Assembly (NCBI GenBank): GCA_014376885.1
Contig: JACMQR010000196.1
Span: 1 to 7,937 of the forward strand
Reading direction: 5' to 3'
Origin: Polaromonas sp.
Lineage (GTDB): Bacteria > Pseudomonadota > Gammaproteobacteria > Burkholderiales > Burkholderiaceae_C
DNA length: 7,937 nt
The notes under the pieces are model-generated. The model did not search any database. It worked only from the letters and a program-made list of their open reading frames with translations, and had not been told where the DNA came from. The position numbers and the translations under genes are program-made. The stretch's first letter is position 1. Each line of letters opens with the position of its first letter. Of the stretch, positions 1 through 6,746 are shown piece after piece.

Positions 1-2
1 TG

Positions 3-878
3 ACCAGCCCGGACGGCCAGCGGGTGCATGCGCTCGACTGGCAGTGCGAGCGGGCCGTGCCGCTGTTGAAAAACGTCCTGCGCCTGACCGCGCCGAACCC
101 GGGCGTCATGACCGGGCCCGGCACCAACAGCTACCTCGTGGGCACGGCGGACACCGGCTACATCGTCATCGACCCGGGGCCAGACGATGCCGGCCACATC
201 GGGCGGCTGTTCGAGGCCACCGGCGGGCGCATCCAGGCGATTGTCTGCACCCATTCGCATCCCGACCATTCGCCCGGCGCCCGGCCGCTGCAGGCGCTGT
301 GCGCCCGGCGCCCGCCGGTGCTGGGCCTGCCGTCTGCCGCCACAGCGCGCGCCGACTCGCAGTTCACACCCGACCGGCCGCTATTTAATCAGGAGCTGCT
401 CAGGCTTAGCTATCAAGCACAACAGCACACTTTGGCTGTTATTTTCACGCCCGGCCACGCGGCCAACCATGTCTGCCTGTTGCTGGTCGAGGACGGCCTG
501 CTGTTTTCCGGCGACCACATCCTGAACGGCAGCACCACCATCGTCAACCCGCCCGACGGCTGCATGACCGCCTACCTCGACTCGCTCGACCGCCTGAGCG
601 CGGCCTGCGACGCGCACGAGATCGACTTCATCCTGCCGGCCCATGGCCATGTGCTGCACGACGCGCCGCAGGCCATCGCCCAGCTCAAGGCGCACCGCCT
701 GGCGCGCGAAGCCAGGGTGGCCGCTGCGATGCAGGCCCGGCCGGGCGGCTCGCTCGACGACTGGGTGGCGCTGGCCTACGCCGACACCGATGCGCGCCTG
801 TGGCCGATGGCCCGGCGCTCGCTGCAGGCGCATGCCGAACGGATCAACCGCCTCAAGCCCGGCCCCGAAGCGGCCTGA
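3..878 (+). CDS. MBL-fold metallo-hydrolase, LACTB2-like (5' partial)
   Basis: Zinc-dependent hydrolase of the metallo-beta-lactamase fold, closest to the LACTB2/glyoxalase-II-like group. The zinc motif HxHxDH (residues THSHPDH) is encoded at nt 252-269. Further ligands are the His of PGHAANH (456-458), the Asp of SGDH (513-515) and the His of PAHGH (642-644), so the active site looks complete. After it comes a helical C-terminal region (about nt 680-860) like the winged-helix domain of LACTB2, which in characterised members binds nucleic acid. The frame is open to the left edge with no stop. The only start-like codon, GTG at 24, has no convincing ribosome binding site, so I read this as the C-terminal part of a longer protein. 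From memory, Burkholderiales homologues carry an N-terminal Nudix-like domain, but that part is not visible here. The substrate is unknown. Residues encoded by 381-446 come from a low-GC repeat-like segment lying just before the third zinc ligand. Confidence 0.88.
   Translation, partial: TSPDGQRVHALDWQCERAVPLLKNVLRLTAPNPGVMTGPGTNSYLVGTADTGYIVIDPGPDDAGHIGRLFEATGGRIQAIVCTHSHPDHSPGARPLQALCARRPPVLGLPSAATARADSQFTPDRPLFNQELLRLSYQAQQHTLAVIFTPGHAANHVCLLLVEDGLLFSGDHILNGSTTIVNPPDGCMTAYLDSLDRLSAACDAHEIDFILPAHGHVLHDAPQAIAQLKAHRLAREARVAAAMQARPGGSLDDWVALAYADTDARLWPMARRSLQAHAERINRLKPGPEAA
381..446 (+). repeat. Low-GC, hairpin-forming repeat-like segment inside the hydrolase gene
   Basis: This 66-bp stretch has 28 G/C bases (42%) inside a gene that is otherwise strongly GC-rich. 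It contains a perfect 6-bp stem, AACAGC (421-426) with GCTGTT (435-440), and a smaller GCTT/AAGC stem (404-407 and 415-418). Its opening (CTATTTAAT followed by AGGAGCTGCT) and its end (GGCTGTTATTTTC) resemble a short palindromic repeat that I recall as common between genes in Comamonadaceae; that resemblance is from memory. It is read in frame and supplies about 22 residues between the domain core and the PGHAANH zinc loop. No second copy is visible in this window. It could instead be ordinary coding sequence with unusual codon use. Confidence 0.45.
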
Positions 879-915
879 TTCGGGCCGGCGCGGCACCTGC
901 CGGCGTGGCGGGCTT

Positions 916-921
916 TATACT
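916..921 (+). promoter_or_regulatory. Possible -10 element before the substrate-binding protein gene
   Basis: TATACT matches five of six bases of the sigma70 -10 consensus and stands out in GC-rich sequence, 72 bases before the start codon of the lipoprotein gene. No good -35 hexamer is present 16-18 bases upstream, so this is a weak call. Confidence 0.3.
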
Positions 922-993
922 TTTGACCGGTCTTCTGGCAGCCGGCGTTTCTGGCTGACGGCGCGACCTTCCCCAACCCAGACAGGATGCCCC

Positions 994-1857
994 ATGGCCA
1001 CGATCACAACGCGACATTTTCTTCAAACAACCGCCCTGGTGCTGGCCGGCCTGGTGCTGGCGGCCTGCGGCAAGAAAGAGCCGGCAGCGCCCGTCGCAAC
1101 GGCACCCGCGGCAGCGCCGGTGGTCGCCGTCGCCAAGGTGTATGTCGTGGGCACCGACGCGGCTTACGCGCCGTTCGAGTCGCAAAACGAAAAGGGCGAG
1201 ATCGTCGGCTTTGACATCGACGTGGTCAAGGCCGCCGCACAGAAAGCCGGCATCGAGGTCAAGTTCCTGAACACGCCGTGGGAAGGCATCTTCAACTCGG
1301 TCGCGCAGGGCGACCGCGACCTGCTGGTGTCAAGCATCACCATCACGCCCGAGCGCCAGCAGACGCTGGACTTTTCCACCCCGTATTTCGACGCCCAGCA
1401 GCTGATCGCGGTGAAAAGCGACTCGAAGATCGCCAAGTTCGACGACCTGAAAAAACTCAAGGTCGGCGTGCAAAACGGCACCACCGGCGACGAGGTCATC
1501 ACCAAGCTGCAGGGCAAGGACAGCCCGAACGTCAAGCGTTTCGAGACAACGCCGCTGGCGCTGAAGGAAATGGAAGGCGGCGGCGTCGATGCGGTGGTGG
1601 CCGACAACGGCGTGGTGGTTCACTACGTGAACAACAACCCGGCGTCCAAGTTCAAGACCATCGCCGACACCAGCTTTGCCTCCGAGCAGTACGGCATCGC
1701 GGTCAAGAAAGGCAACACCGAACTGCTGGCCAAGATCAACCAGGGCCTGGCCGGCATCAAGGACGACGGCACCTATGCCAAGATCTACGCCCAATATTTT
1801 GGCGCGGCGCCAGCCGCCGGCACGGCGTCCGCGCCCGCGGCAGCTGCTTCTAAATAA
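994..1857 (+). CDS. Amino-acid ABC transporter substrate-binding lipoprotein
   Basis: Periplasmic receptor of a polar or basic amino-acid ABC importer (type II periplasmic binding protein, HisJ/ArtJ/GlnH family), 287 residues. The N-terminus is a lipoprotein signal peptide with the lipobox LAAC; Cys25 would be lipidated, and a flexible Ala/Pro linker follows to about residue 47. The binding domain starts at about residue 50 (VGTDAAYAPFE) and shows family hallmarks: GFDIDVVKA (72-80), PWEGIF (95-100), SSITITPERQ (113-122) with Arg121 as the likely carboxylate-binding residue, NGTTGDEV (161-168), and ADNG (203-206), whose Asp usually binds the ligand's amino group. The tail (270-287) is Ala-rich. 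ATG 994 was chosen because it begins the signal peptide and has AGGA at 984-987; the longer open frame upstream overlaps the hydrolase gene. No permease or ATPase gene is adjacent, so it is an orphan receptor here and its ligand cannot be read from sequence. Confidence 0.93.
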   Translation: MATITTRHFLQTTALVLAGLVLAACGKKEPAAPVATAPAAAPVVAVAKVYVVGTDAAYAPFESQNEKGEIVGFDIDVVKAAAQKAGIEVKFLNTPWEGIFNSVAQGDRDLLVSSITITPERQQTLDFSTPYFDAQQLIAVKSDSKIAKFDDLKKLKVGVQNGTTGDEVITKLQGKDSPNVKRFETTPLALKEMEGGGVDAVVADNGVVVHYVNNNPASKFKTIADTSFASEQYGIAVKKGNTELLAKINQGLAGIKDDGTYAKIYAQYFGAAPAAGTASAPAAAASK

Positions 1858-1877
1858 CGCCTGAGGCAGCCGGCGCT

Positions 1878-2792
1878 CTAGCCGCTTTTGCGGACCGGGC
1901 CGTAAAGCAGCTGGCCGCGGGCCGACTCGGTGATGGCGGCCACGCAGGGGTGCTTGATGCGCCGCTCGACCGTGACCGCAAAGAAGTCCTCGACCATCTC
2001 GTCGGTCCGGCCGATGACATCGACGCCATACTGCTCGACGGTTTCGGCGTCGAGCATGCTGGCCGACATGAAAATGCCGCGCCCTTCGCGCCCAAAGGCC
2101 TTCATCAGCGCCCCGTCGTCGAATTCGCCAATGATGCGCGGGTGAATGCCATGCTGGGTCAGCCAGCTGTCGAGCTGCTTGCGCACCGACGACGAGGCGC
2201 TCTGGATCAGCATCGGCGCTTCGTCCAGGCACTGCGGAAAGTCGCCCTTGAGCGACGCCTTGAGCGCCGGGGTGCAGTAAAAACTCATTGGCGTGCTGCC
2301 CAGGGGATGGTTGAAGGCCTTGATGCTGAGCCGGCCAGACATCGGCTCATCGGCCATCACCAGGTCAAGCCGGTGCAAGGCCAGCTGGGCCAGCAAATCG
2401 GGAAACTTGCCTTCGCTGCAGATCAGGCGCACCGGCTCGCCGATCGACAGCGCCGGCTCAAGCAGCCGGTAGACCACCGACTTGGCCACCGAATCGGCCA
2501 CCCCGACCCGAAAGTCCAGCGCCCGGCGCTCATCGCTGGCATGGCGCAGGGCGGTTTCCATTTCAGCCCCGAGGGCAAATATCTGGTCGGCATAGCCCAG
2601 GGCCAGCCGGCCTTCGTCGGTCAGCTCGAGCTGGCGCCCGCGCTTGCGAAACAGCTGCCTGCCCAGCCGCGCTTCGAGCAGCTTGATCTGGCCGGACAGC
2701 GTCTGCGGCGTGGTGTGCAGCTGCTCGCCGGCGCGCACAATGCCGCCCGCCCGAGCGGTTACCCAAAAATAGTAGAGGTGCTTGAAATTCAC
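1878..2792 (-). CDS. nhaR: LysR-family regulator, NhaR-like
   Basis: DNA-binding transcription regulator of 304 residues. The N-terminal winged helix-turn-helix (about residues 1-60: HLYYFW near the start, then TPQTLSGQIKLLE) and the effector-binding domain both resemble E. coli NhaR, the sodium-responsive activator of the Na+/H+ antiporter gene nhaA. Shared features include FRVGVADSVAK (94-104), GEFDDGALMKAFG (222-234) and a C-terminal ERRIKHP (276-282). The start is GTG, supported by AGGAG seven bases upstream (2800-2804). The gene converges on the substrate-binding protein gene with only 20 bp between their stops, and diverges from the Rrf2 gene across an AT-rich region of about 158 bp. 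A LysR-type box lies in that region, so autoregulation is likely. No antiporter gene is in the window, so its target is unknown. The symbol rests on sequence resemblance alone. Confidence 0.88.
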   Translation of the reverse strand: MNFKHLYYFWVTARAGGIVRAGEQLHTTPQTLSGQIKLLEARLGRQLFRKRGRQLELTDEGRLALGYADQIFALGAEMETALRHASDERRALDFRVGVADSVAKSVVYRLLEPALSIGEPVRLICSEGKFPDLLAQLALHRLDLVMADEPMSGRLSIKAFNHPLGSTPMSFYCTPALKASLKGDFPQCLDEAPMLIQSASSSVRKQLDSWLTQHGIHPRIIGEFDDGALMKAFGREGRGIFMSASMLDAETVEQYGVDVIGRTDEMVEDFFAVTVERRIKHPCVAAITESARGQLLYGPVRKSG

Positions 2793-2799
2793 GAAGAGG

Positions 2800-2804
2800 C
2801 TCCT
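2800..2804 (-). promoter_or_regulatory. Ribosome binding site deciding the GTG start of the nhaR-like gene
   Basis: Read on the minus strand this is AGGAG, seven bases before the GTG at 2792-2790. It fixes the start at the point where the protein begins with the NFKHLYYFW pattern typical of NhaR-type LysR proteins. Confidence 0.7.
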
Positions 2805-2822
2805 GTCAGGCGGTTTTAAACA

Positions 2823-2832
2823 TTTTGCAAAA
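2823..2832. promoter_or_regulatory. 10-bp perfect palindrome TTTTGCAAAA with flanking direct repeats
   Basis: TTTTGCAAAA is fully self-complementary. It overlaps two direct copies of AACATT (2819-2824 and 2831-2836) spaced 12 bp apart. It lies 31-40 bases before the nhaR-like start codon, where an operator or promoter element would be expected. No factor can be assigned. Confidence 0.35.
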
Positions 2833-2843
2833 CATTCAAACAG

Positions 2844-2880
2844 TTCGTATTTTTCGAAATTAAATCGTTTTAAATACGAA
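2844..2880. promoter_or_regulatory. Inverted repeat with LysR-type box in the divergent control region
   Basis: TTCGTATTT (2844-2852) and AAATACGAA (2872-2880) are perfect 9-bp inverted repeats separated by 19 bp. The left arm is also part of TTCG-N7-CGAA (2844-2858), which has the T-N11-A geometry of a LysR-type operator, and TTTCGAAA (2852-2859) is itself a perfect palindrome. The site lies between the divergent nhaR-like and Rrf2 genes, just upstream of the Rrf2 promoter, and is a good candidate operator for the LysR protein, the Rrf2 protein or both. Confidence 0.5.
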
Positions 2881-2884
2881 TTTA
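2871..2884. promoter_or_regulatory. Palindrome overlapping the -35 of the Rrf2 promoter
   Basis: TAAAT-ACGA-ATTTA is an inverted repeat with 5-bp arms whose right arm runs into the -35 hexamer at 2881-2886. A protein bound here would occlude RNA polymerase, which suits an autorepressor. Rrf2 proteins often autoregulate, but the site does not match the IscR type 1 or type 2 consensus as I know them. Confidence 0.35.
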
Positions 2885-2909
2885 CACGAACAAAAAACTT
2901 TTTTATAGT
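2881..2909 (+). promoter_or_regulatory. Sigma70 promoter of the Rrf2-family gene
   Basis: TTTACA (2881-2886) and TATAGT (2904-2909) each match the sigma70 consensus at five of six positions and are spaced by exactly 17 bp. Transcription would start near 2916, giving a leader of about 35 bases before ATG 2951. This is the best promoter in the window. Confidence 0.65.
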
Positions 2910-2950
2910 TCATTCATCACATCATTTTTGACAGCGAAGGGAGAAATTTA

Positions 2951-3493
2951 ATGCGCCTGAGTACAAAAAGCCGTTTTGCGGTGACCGCCATGATCGACAT
3001 CGCTCTTCAAGGCAATGCCGGCCCGGTGTCGCTGGCCGACATCGGCATGCGCCACAAGATTTCGGTGTCCTACCTGGAGCAGCTGTTCAGCCGGCTGCGC
3101 CAGAGCGGGCTGGTCGAAAGCACCCGGGGTCCGGGCGGCGGTTATTCGCTGGGCCGGGCCACGCAAAGTATTTCGGTGGCCGACATCATTGGCGCCATCG
3201 AAGCCCATCCGCGCAAGCCGGGCAAGAGCGGGCAGGCCTTTGCCGAGGAGCACGAAGGCCCGGGCGCCTGGATGACGCAGGAATTGTGGGCTGCGCTCAA
3301 TGTGCGGATGGTCGAGCACATGCAGTCAATCAGCCTGCGCCACCTGGCCAGCGAGCAGCGCGCCAAGGGCGTGAAAGTTGAGCCGCGGGCGGCCAAGCGC
3401 GGGGTGTATGCCGCGCCCAAAGCCAAGCCCGTGTTCAGCAGCGCACCCAATTCGGTGTTCGCCCTGGGCCGCTCGCTGCTGGGCAGCCGCTGA
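2951..3493 (+). CDS. Rrf2-family regulator, IscR-like but without cysteines
   Basis: DNA-binding regulator of 180 residues. Residues 1-80 match the winged-helix domain of IscR closely: MRLSTKSRFAVTAM at the start, SLADI, ISVSYLEQLFSRLR (37-50), and the wing RGPGGGYSLG (59-68). The long helix follows after about residue 110. The loop that in IscR holds the [2Fe-2S] ligands is kept in length but not in chemistry. There is no cysteine anywhere in the protein, and the positions I align with IscR Cys104 and His107 are Trp107 and Gln110. It therefore should not bind a cluster in the usual way. A basic, Ala/Lys-rich tail runs from about 138 to the end. AAGGGAG (2937-2943) sits seven bases before the ATG. 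Downstream, convergent rnpB ends 31 bp away and cysteine synthase lies beyond it. Possible roles are an apo-IscR-like regulator or a CymR-like sulfur regulator; the signal is unknown. Confidence 0.92.
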   Translation: MRLSTKSRFAVTAMIDIALQGNAGPVSLADIGMRHKISVSYLEQLFSRLRQSGLVESTRGPGGGYSLGRATQSISVADIIGAIEAHPRKPGKSGQAFAEEHEGPGAWMTQELWAALNVRMVEHMQSISLRHLASEQRAKGVKVEPRAAKRGVYAAPKAKPVFSSAPNSVFALGRSLLGSR

Positions 3494-3504
3494 GCGCCAG
3501 CGGC
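3486..3504. other. Hairpin at the end of the Rrf2 gene, between convergent genes
   Basis: GCCGCTG (3486-3492) and CAGCGGC (3498-3504) form a perfect 7-bp stem with a 5-base loop that includes part of the stop codon. No T-run follows on either strand, so it is not a canonical intrinsic terminator. It may still help end one or both transcripts in the 31-bp gap before the rnpB 3' end. Confidence 0.3.
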
Positions 3505-3524
3505 CAGGGTCAAGAAATAAAAGT

Positions 3525-3912
3525 GTGAAGCCTGCCGATAAGCCGGATTTTGTGCGCCGGGCTTCCTTTCGGTTGCCCGTGTGACCGCCATTAATCTGGG
3601 CCGGGAGTCGCCTGCCCGGCTCGGTGCCACCTACCCGCCAGCACGGCTTGCGGAACCACAAGTCAAGAAAACAGCGGCGAACCGCCGCCCTCCTGGGCTG
3701 GCCTATTTGGTGTTGCTGCGCGTAGAGATTGCCCGTTTCACCCGGACTTAACCGGCTCGTCTCTGTTGCTCTGATCCTCACCTCACGGTGGAGAGGTGTT
3801 ACCTCCTACGCTGTCCTGTGCAGTCCGGACGTTCCTCCAGTGCGATCTTTCGACCCGATGCTTTCGCGTCGGCTTTTCAGCTATGCACCAGCGGCGGTCT
3901 GGCAGGCTTCAC
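3525..3912 (-). ncRNA. rnpB: RNase P RNA, bacterial type A
   Basis: Catalytic RNA of ribonuclease P, which removes 5' leaders from tRNA precursors. Read on the minus strand it has the conserved blocks in order: GGAGGAACGTCCGGAC (P4 5' strand, 3825-3838 region), CAACAGAGA (3760-3768), CAAATAGG (3702-3709), GGGTAGG, ATTAATGG (3588-3595) and CCGGCTTATCGGC (P4 3' strand, about 3535-3547). The ends pair perfectly: GTGAAGCCTGCC at the 5' end (3901-3912) with GGCAGGCTTCAC at the 3' end (3525-3536), a 12-bp P1 helix. Length of about 388 nt is close to the 377 of E. coli. Exact ends are set from P1 and could be off by a few bases. One core base differs from the usual GGAAAGUCC. It is transcribed towards the Rrf2 gene and divergently from cysteine synthase. 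Confidence 0.95.
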
Positions 3913-3918
3913 CCCTTG

Positions 3919-3927
3919 ATTATGGCA
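3919..3927 (-). promoter_or_regulatory. Extended -10 promoter of rnpB
   Basis: On the minus strand this reads TGC-CATAAT, an extended -10 with five of six consensus bases. Seven bases downstream is the G-rich 5' end of the RNase P RNA, which fits the predicted start of transcription. No clear -35 is seen, which is tolerated with an extended -10. Confidence 0.55.
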
Positions 3928-3975
3928 GTGCGCCACAATCGGTTTTTGCCTGCTGACCACAAAAAAGGAAAACCC

Positions 3976-4893
<918 letters not shown>

Positions 4894-4909
4894 CGGCCCT
4901 GCGCGCATT

Positions 4910-4926
4910 CCGCCCGCTTTGGGCGG
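4910..4926 (+). terminator. GC-rich hairpin after cysteine synthase, possible terminator
   Basis: CCGCCC (4910-4915) and GGGCGG (4921-4926) form a perfect 6-bp stem with loop GCTTT, 17 bases after the stop codon. No T-run follows, so it is a non-canonical or Rho-assisted terminator at best. Confidence 0.35.
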
Positions 4927-4954
4927 GTCGCGGCAGGCGCAGCCCAAGCGCCTT

Positions 4955-4960
4955 TAAAAT
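4955..4960 (+). promoter_or_regulatory. Possible -10 element before the FAD oxidoreductase gene
   Basis: TAAAAT matches five of six -10 bases in a GC-rich spacer, 44 bases before the next start codon. No recognisable -35 lies 16-18 bases upstream, so the promoter call is weak. Confidence 0.35.
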
Positions 4961-5004
4961 CTCGGGTTCTGCTTGATAACCACAAGCCACGAACCGGACC
5001 ATCC

Positions 5005-6666
5005 ATGCTCAGACTGACTGAAATCAAGCTTCCGCTCGCGCACGCCGACGACGCGCTGCCCGCGGCCCTTCTCGACACGCTGGGCATCGCGCCGGCGGAC
5101 CTGGCGGGTTTCACGGTTTTCAAACGCAGCTTTGACGCGCGCAAGGCCGAGATCATGCAGGTCTACATCGTCGATGCGGCGCTGGCCAGCGCCGCGCTCG
5201 AAACCGCGCTGCTCGCCCGCCATGCCGGCAATCCGCACATTTTTGCCACGCCCGACATGGCCTACCGCGCGGTGGGCACGGCACCAAGGCACCTGCTGCT
5301 CCGCCCGGTGGTCGTCGGCTTTGGCCCGTGCGGCTTGTTTGCCGCACTGGTGCTGGCGCAAATGGGTTTCAAGCCCATCGTGCTGGAGCGCGGCAAGACC
5401 GTGCGCGAGCGCACCAAGGACACCTGGGGCCTGTGGCGCAAAAAGGTGCTGAACCCCGAGTCGAATGTGCAGTTCGGTGAAGGCGGTGCCGGCACGTTTT
5501 CGGACGGCAAGCTGTACAGCCAGATCAAGGACCCGCGCCACCTGGGCCGCAAGGTGATGAACGAGTTCGTCAAGGCCGGCGCGCCGGCCGACATCTTGTT
5601 CGAGGCGCATCCGCACATCGGCACCTTCAAGCTGGTCAAGGTGGTCGAGAACCTGCGCGAGCAAATCATCGCCCTGGGCGGCGAAATCCGCTTTCAGCAG
5701 CGCGTGACCGATGTGCTGATCGAGGGCAGCCCCGGCAGCCAACACATTCGCGAGCTCACGGTGCTCGACCAGGCCACCGGCCAGAGCTACGGCTTGCGCG
5801 CCGACCAGGTGGTGCTGGCGCTGGGGCACAGCGCGCGCGACACCTTTGAAATGCTGCACGCGCGCGGCGTGCACATCGAGGCCAAGCCGTTTTCCATCGG
5901 CTTTCGCATCGAGCATCCGCAGGGCCTGATCGACCGCGCCCGCTGGGGCCGCCATGCCGGCCACACCGCGCTCGGCGCAGCCGAATACAAGCTGGTGCAC
6001 CATGCCCGCAATGGCCGCTCGGTGTACAGCTTTTGCATGTGCCCGGGCGGCACGGTGGTGGCCGCCACGTCAGAGGTCGGCCGGGTGGCGACCAACGGCA
6101 TGAGCCAGTACTCGCGCAACGAGCGCAATGCCAATGCCGGCATCGTCGTCGGCATCGACCCGCGCGACTATCCCGGCAGTCCCTTGGCGGGCATCGAGCT
6201 GCAGCGCCAGCTCGAATCCCATGCGTTCACCCTGGGCGGCAGCAACTACGAAGCGCCCGGCCAGCTGGTGGGCGACTTTGTGGCCGGGCGGCCGTCCACC
6301 GGCCTGGGCAGCGTCATGCCGTCGTACACGCCGGGCGTGGCGATTGGCGACCTGTCCAGCGCGCTGCCCGGCTATGCAATCGAGGCGATGCGCGAGGCCC
6401 TGCCCGCCTTTGGCCGGAAAATCAAGGGGTTCGACCTCCACGACGCGGTGCTGACCGGCGTGGAAACGCGCACCTCCTCGCCCATCAAGATCAGCCGGGG
6501 CGAGGACCTGCAAAGCCTGAACGTGCGCGGCCTGTACCCGGCCGGCGAAGGCGCGAGTTACGCCGGCGGCATCTTGTCGGCCGGCGTCGACGGCATCAAG
6601 GTCGCCGAAGCCGTGGCGCGCAGCGTGCTGCAGGGCGCGGCTGCGTTGCGCACTGCAGCCGCCTGA
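5005..6666 (+). CDS. FAD-dependent oxidoreductase, COG2509 type
   Basis: Predicted soluble flavoprotein dehydrogenase of 553 residues, from a widespread but functionally uncharacterised family. An N-terminal region (1-95, with FTVFKRSFDARK at 36-47) precedes the FAD-binding Rossmann fold. The dinucleotide motif is GFGPCG (105-110) in VVVGFGPCGLFAAL, with Glu128 at the end of the second strand as the expected ribose-binding acid. GEGGAGTFSDGKL (158-170) is a conserved family block, and YPAGEGASYAGGI near the C-terminus (about 511-523) is the second FAD contact. FCMCPGG, in the middle of the protein, contains two cysteines that could be redox-active; this is inference. ATG 5005 has only a weak Shine-Dalgarno match (GGA) upstream but gives the N-terminus expected for the family. 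The gene stands alone in direction and spacing, 111 bp after cysteine synthase. Substrate and electron acceptor are unknown. Confidence 0.92.
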   Translation: MLRLTEIKLPLAHADDALPAALLDTLGIAPADLAGFTVFKRSFDARKAEIMQVYIVDAALASAALETALLARHAGNPHIFATPDMAYRAVGTAPRHLLLRPVVVGFGPCGLFAALVLAQMGFKPIVLERGKTVRERTKDTWGLWRKKVLNPESNVQFGEGGAGTFSDGKLYSQIKDPRHLGRKVMNEFVKAGAPADILFEAHPHIGTFKLVKVVENLREQIIALGGEIRFQQRVTDVLIEGSPGSQHIRELTVLDQATGQSYGLRADQVVLALGHSARDTFEMLHARGVHIEAKPFSIGFRIEHPQGLIDRARWGRHAGHTALGAAEYKLVHHARNGRSVYSFCMCPGGTVVAATSEVGRVATNGMSQYSRNERNANAGIVVGIDPRDYPGSPLAGIELQRQLESHAFTLGGSNYEAPGQLVGDFVAGRPSTGLGSVMPSYTPGVAIGDLSSALPGYAIEAMREALPAFGRKIKGFDLHDAVLTGVETRTSSPIKISRGEDLQSLNVRGLYPAGEGASYAGGILSAGVDGIKVAEAVARSVLQGAAALRTAAA

Positions 6667-6746
6667 ACCCGCCGGGGCAGCGGATAGGGGATACTTCGGC
6701 CTCACGGTTTCACACCGCAACGCCAGAAAACCGGCGTGCCATTTCC

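Noticed and set aside
643..993. An open frame upstream of the substrate-binding protein gene that would lengthen it by 117 residues
   Set aside because: It runs inside the hydrolase gene, and the signal peptide with its lipobox begins exactly at ATG 994, which has its own ribosome binding site.
1858..1877. A possible terminator between the convergent binding-protein and nhaR-like genes
   Set aside because: Only a 4-bp imperfect CGCC/GGCG pairing with no T-run on either strand.
1950..2819. A 289-residue plus-strand frame opposite the nhaR-like gene
   Set aside because: The minus-strand frame has full LysR similarity; this one is an Arg/Ala/Gly-rich antisense shadow.
2928..2933. A perfect TTGACA hexamer just before the Rrf2 start
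   Set aside because: A matching -10 would fall on the start codon and none is present; the promoter at 2881-2909 explains the gene.
3142..3781. Minus-strand open frames across the Rrf2 gene and rnpB
   Set aside because: They cover the structured RNA and a confident plus-strand gene, and show no protein family signature.
3796..3975. An upstream extension of cysteine synthase by 60 residues
   Set aside because: It lies largely over rnpB on the other strand, has no similarity to the enzyme, and ATG 3976 has a good ribosome binding site.
3913..3975. A plus-strand promoter for cysteine synthase starting with TTGATT at 3916-3921
   Set aside because: The hexamer at the correct spacing is not -10-like, so no promoter can be assigned with confidence.
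4954..6003. A 349-residue open frame on the minus strand opposite the flavoprotein
   Set aside because: Shadow of codon bias in the real gene; no recognisable domain and no ribosome binding site.
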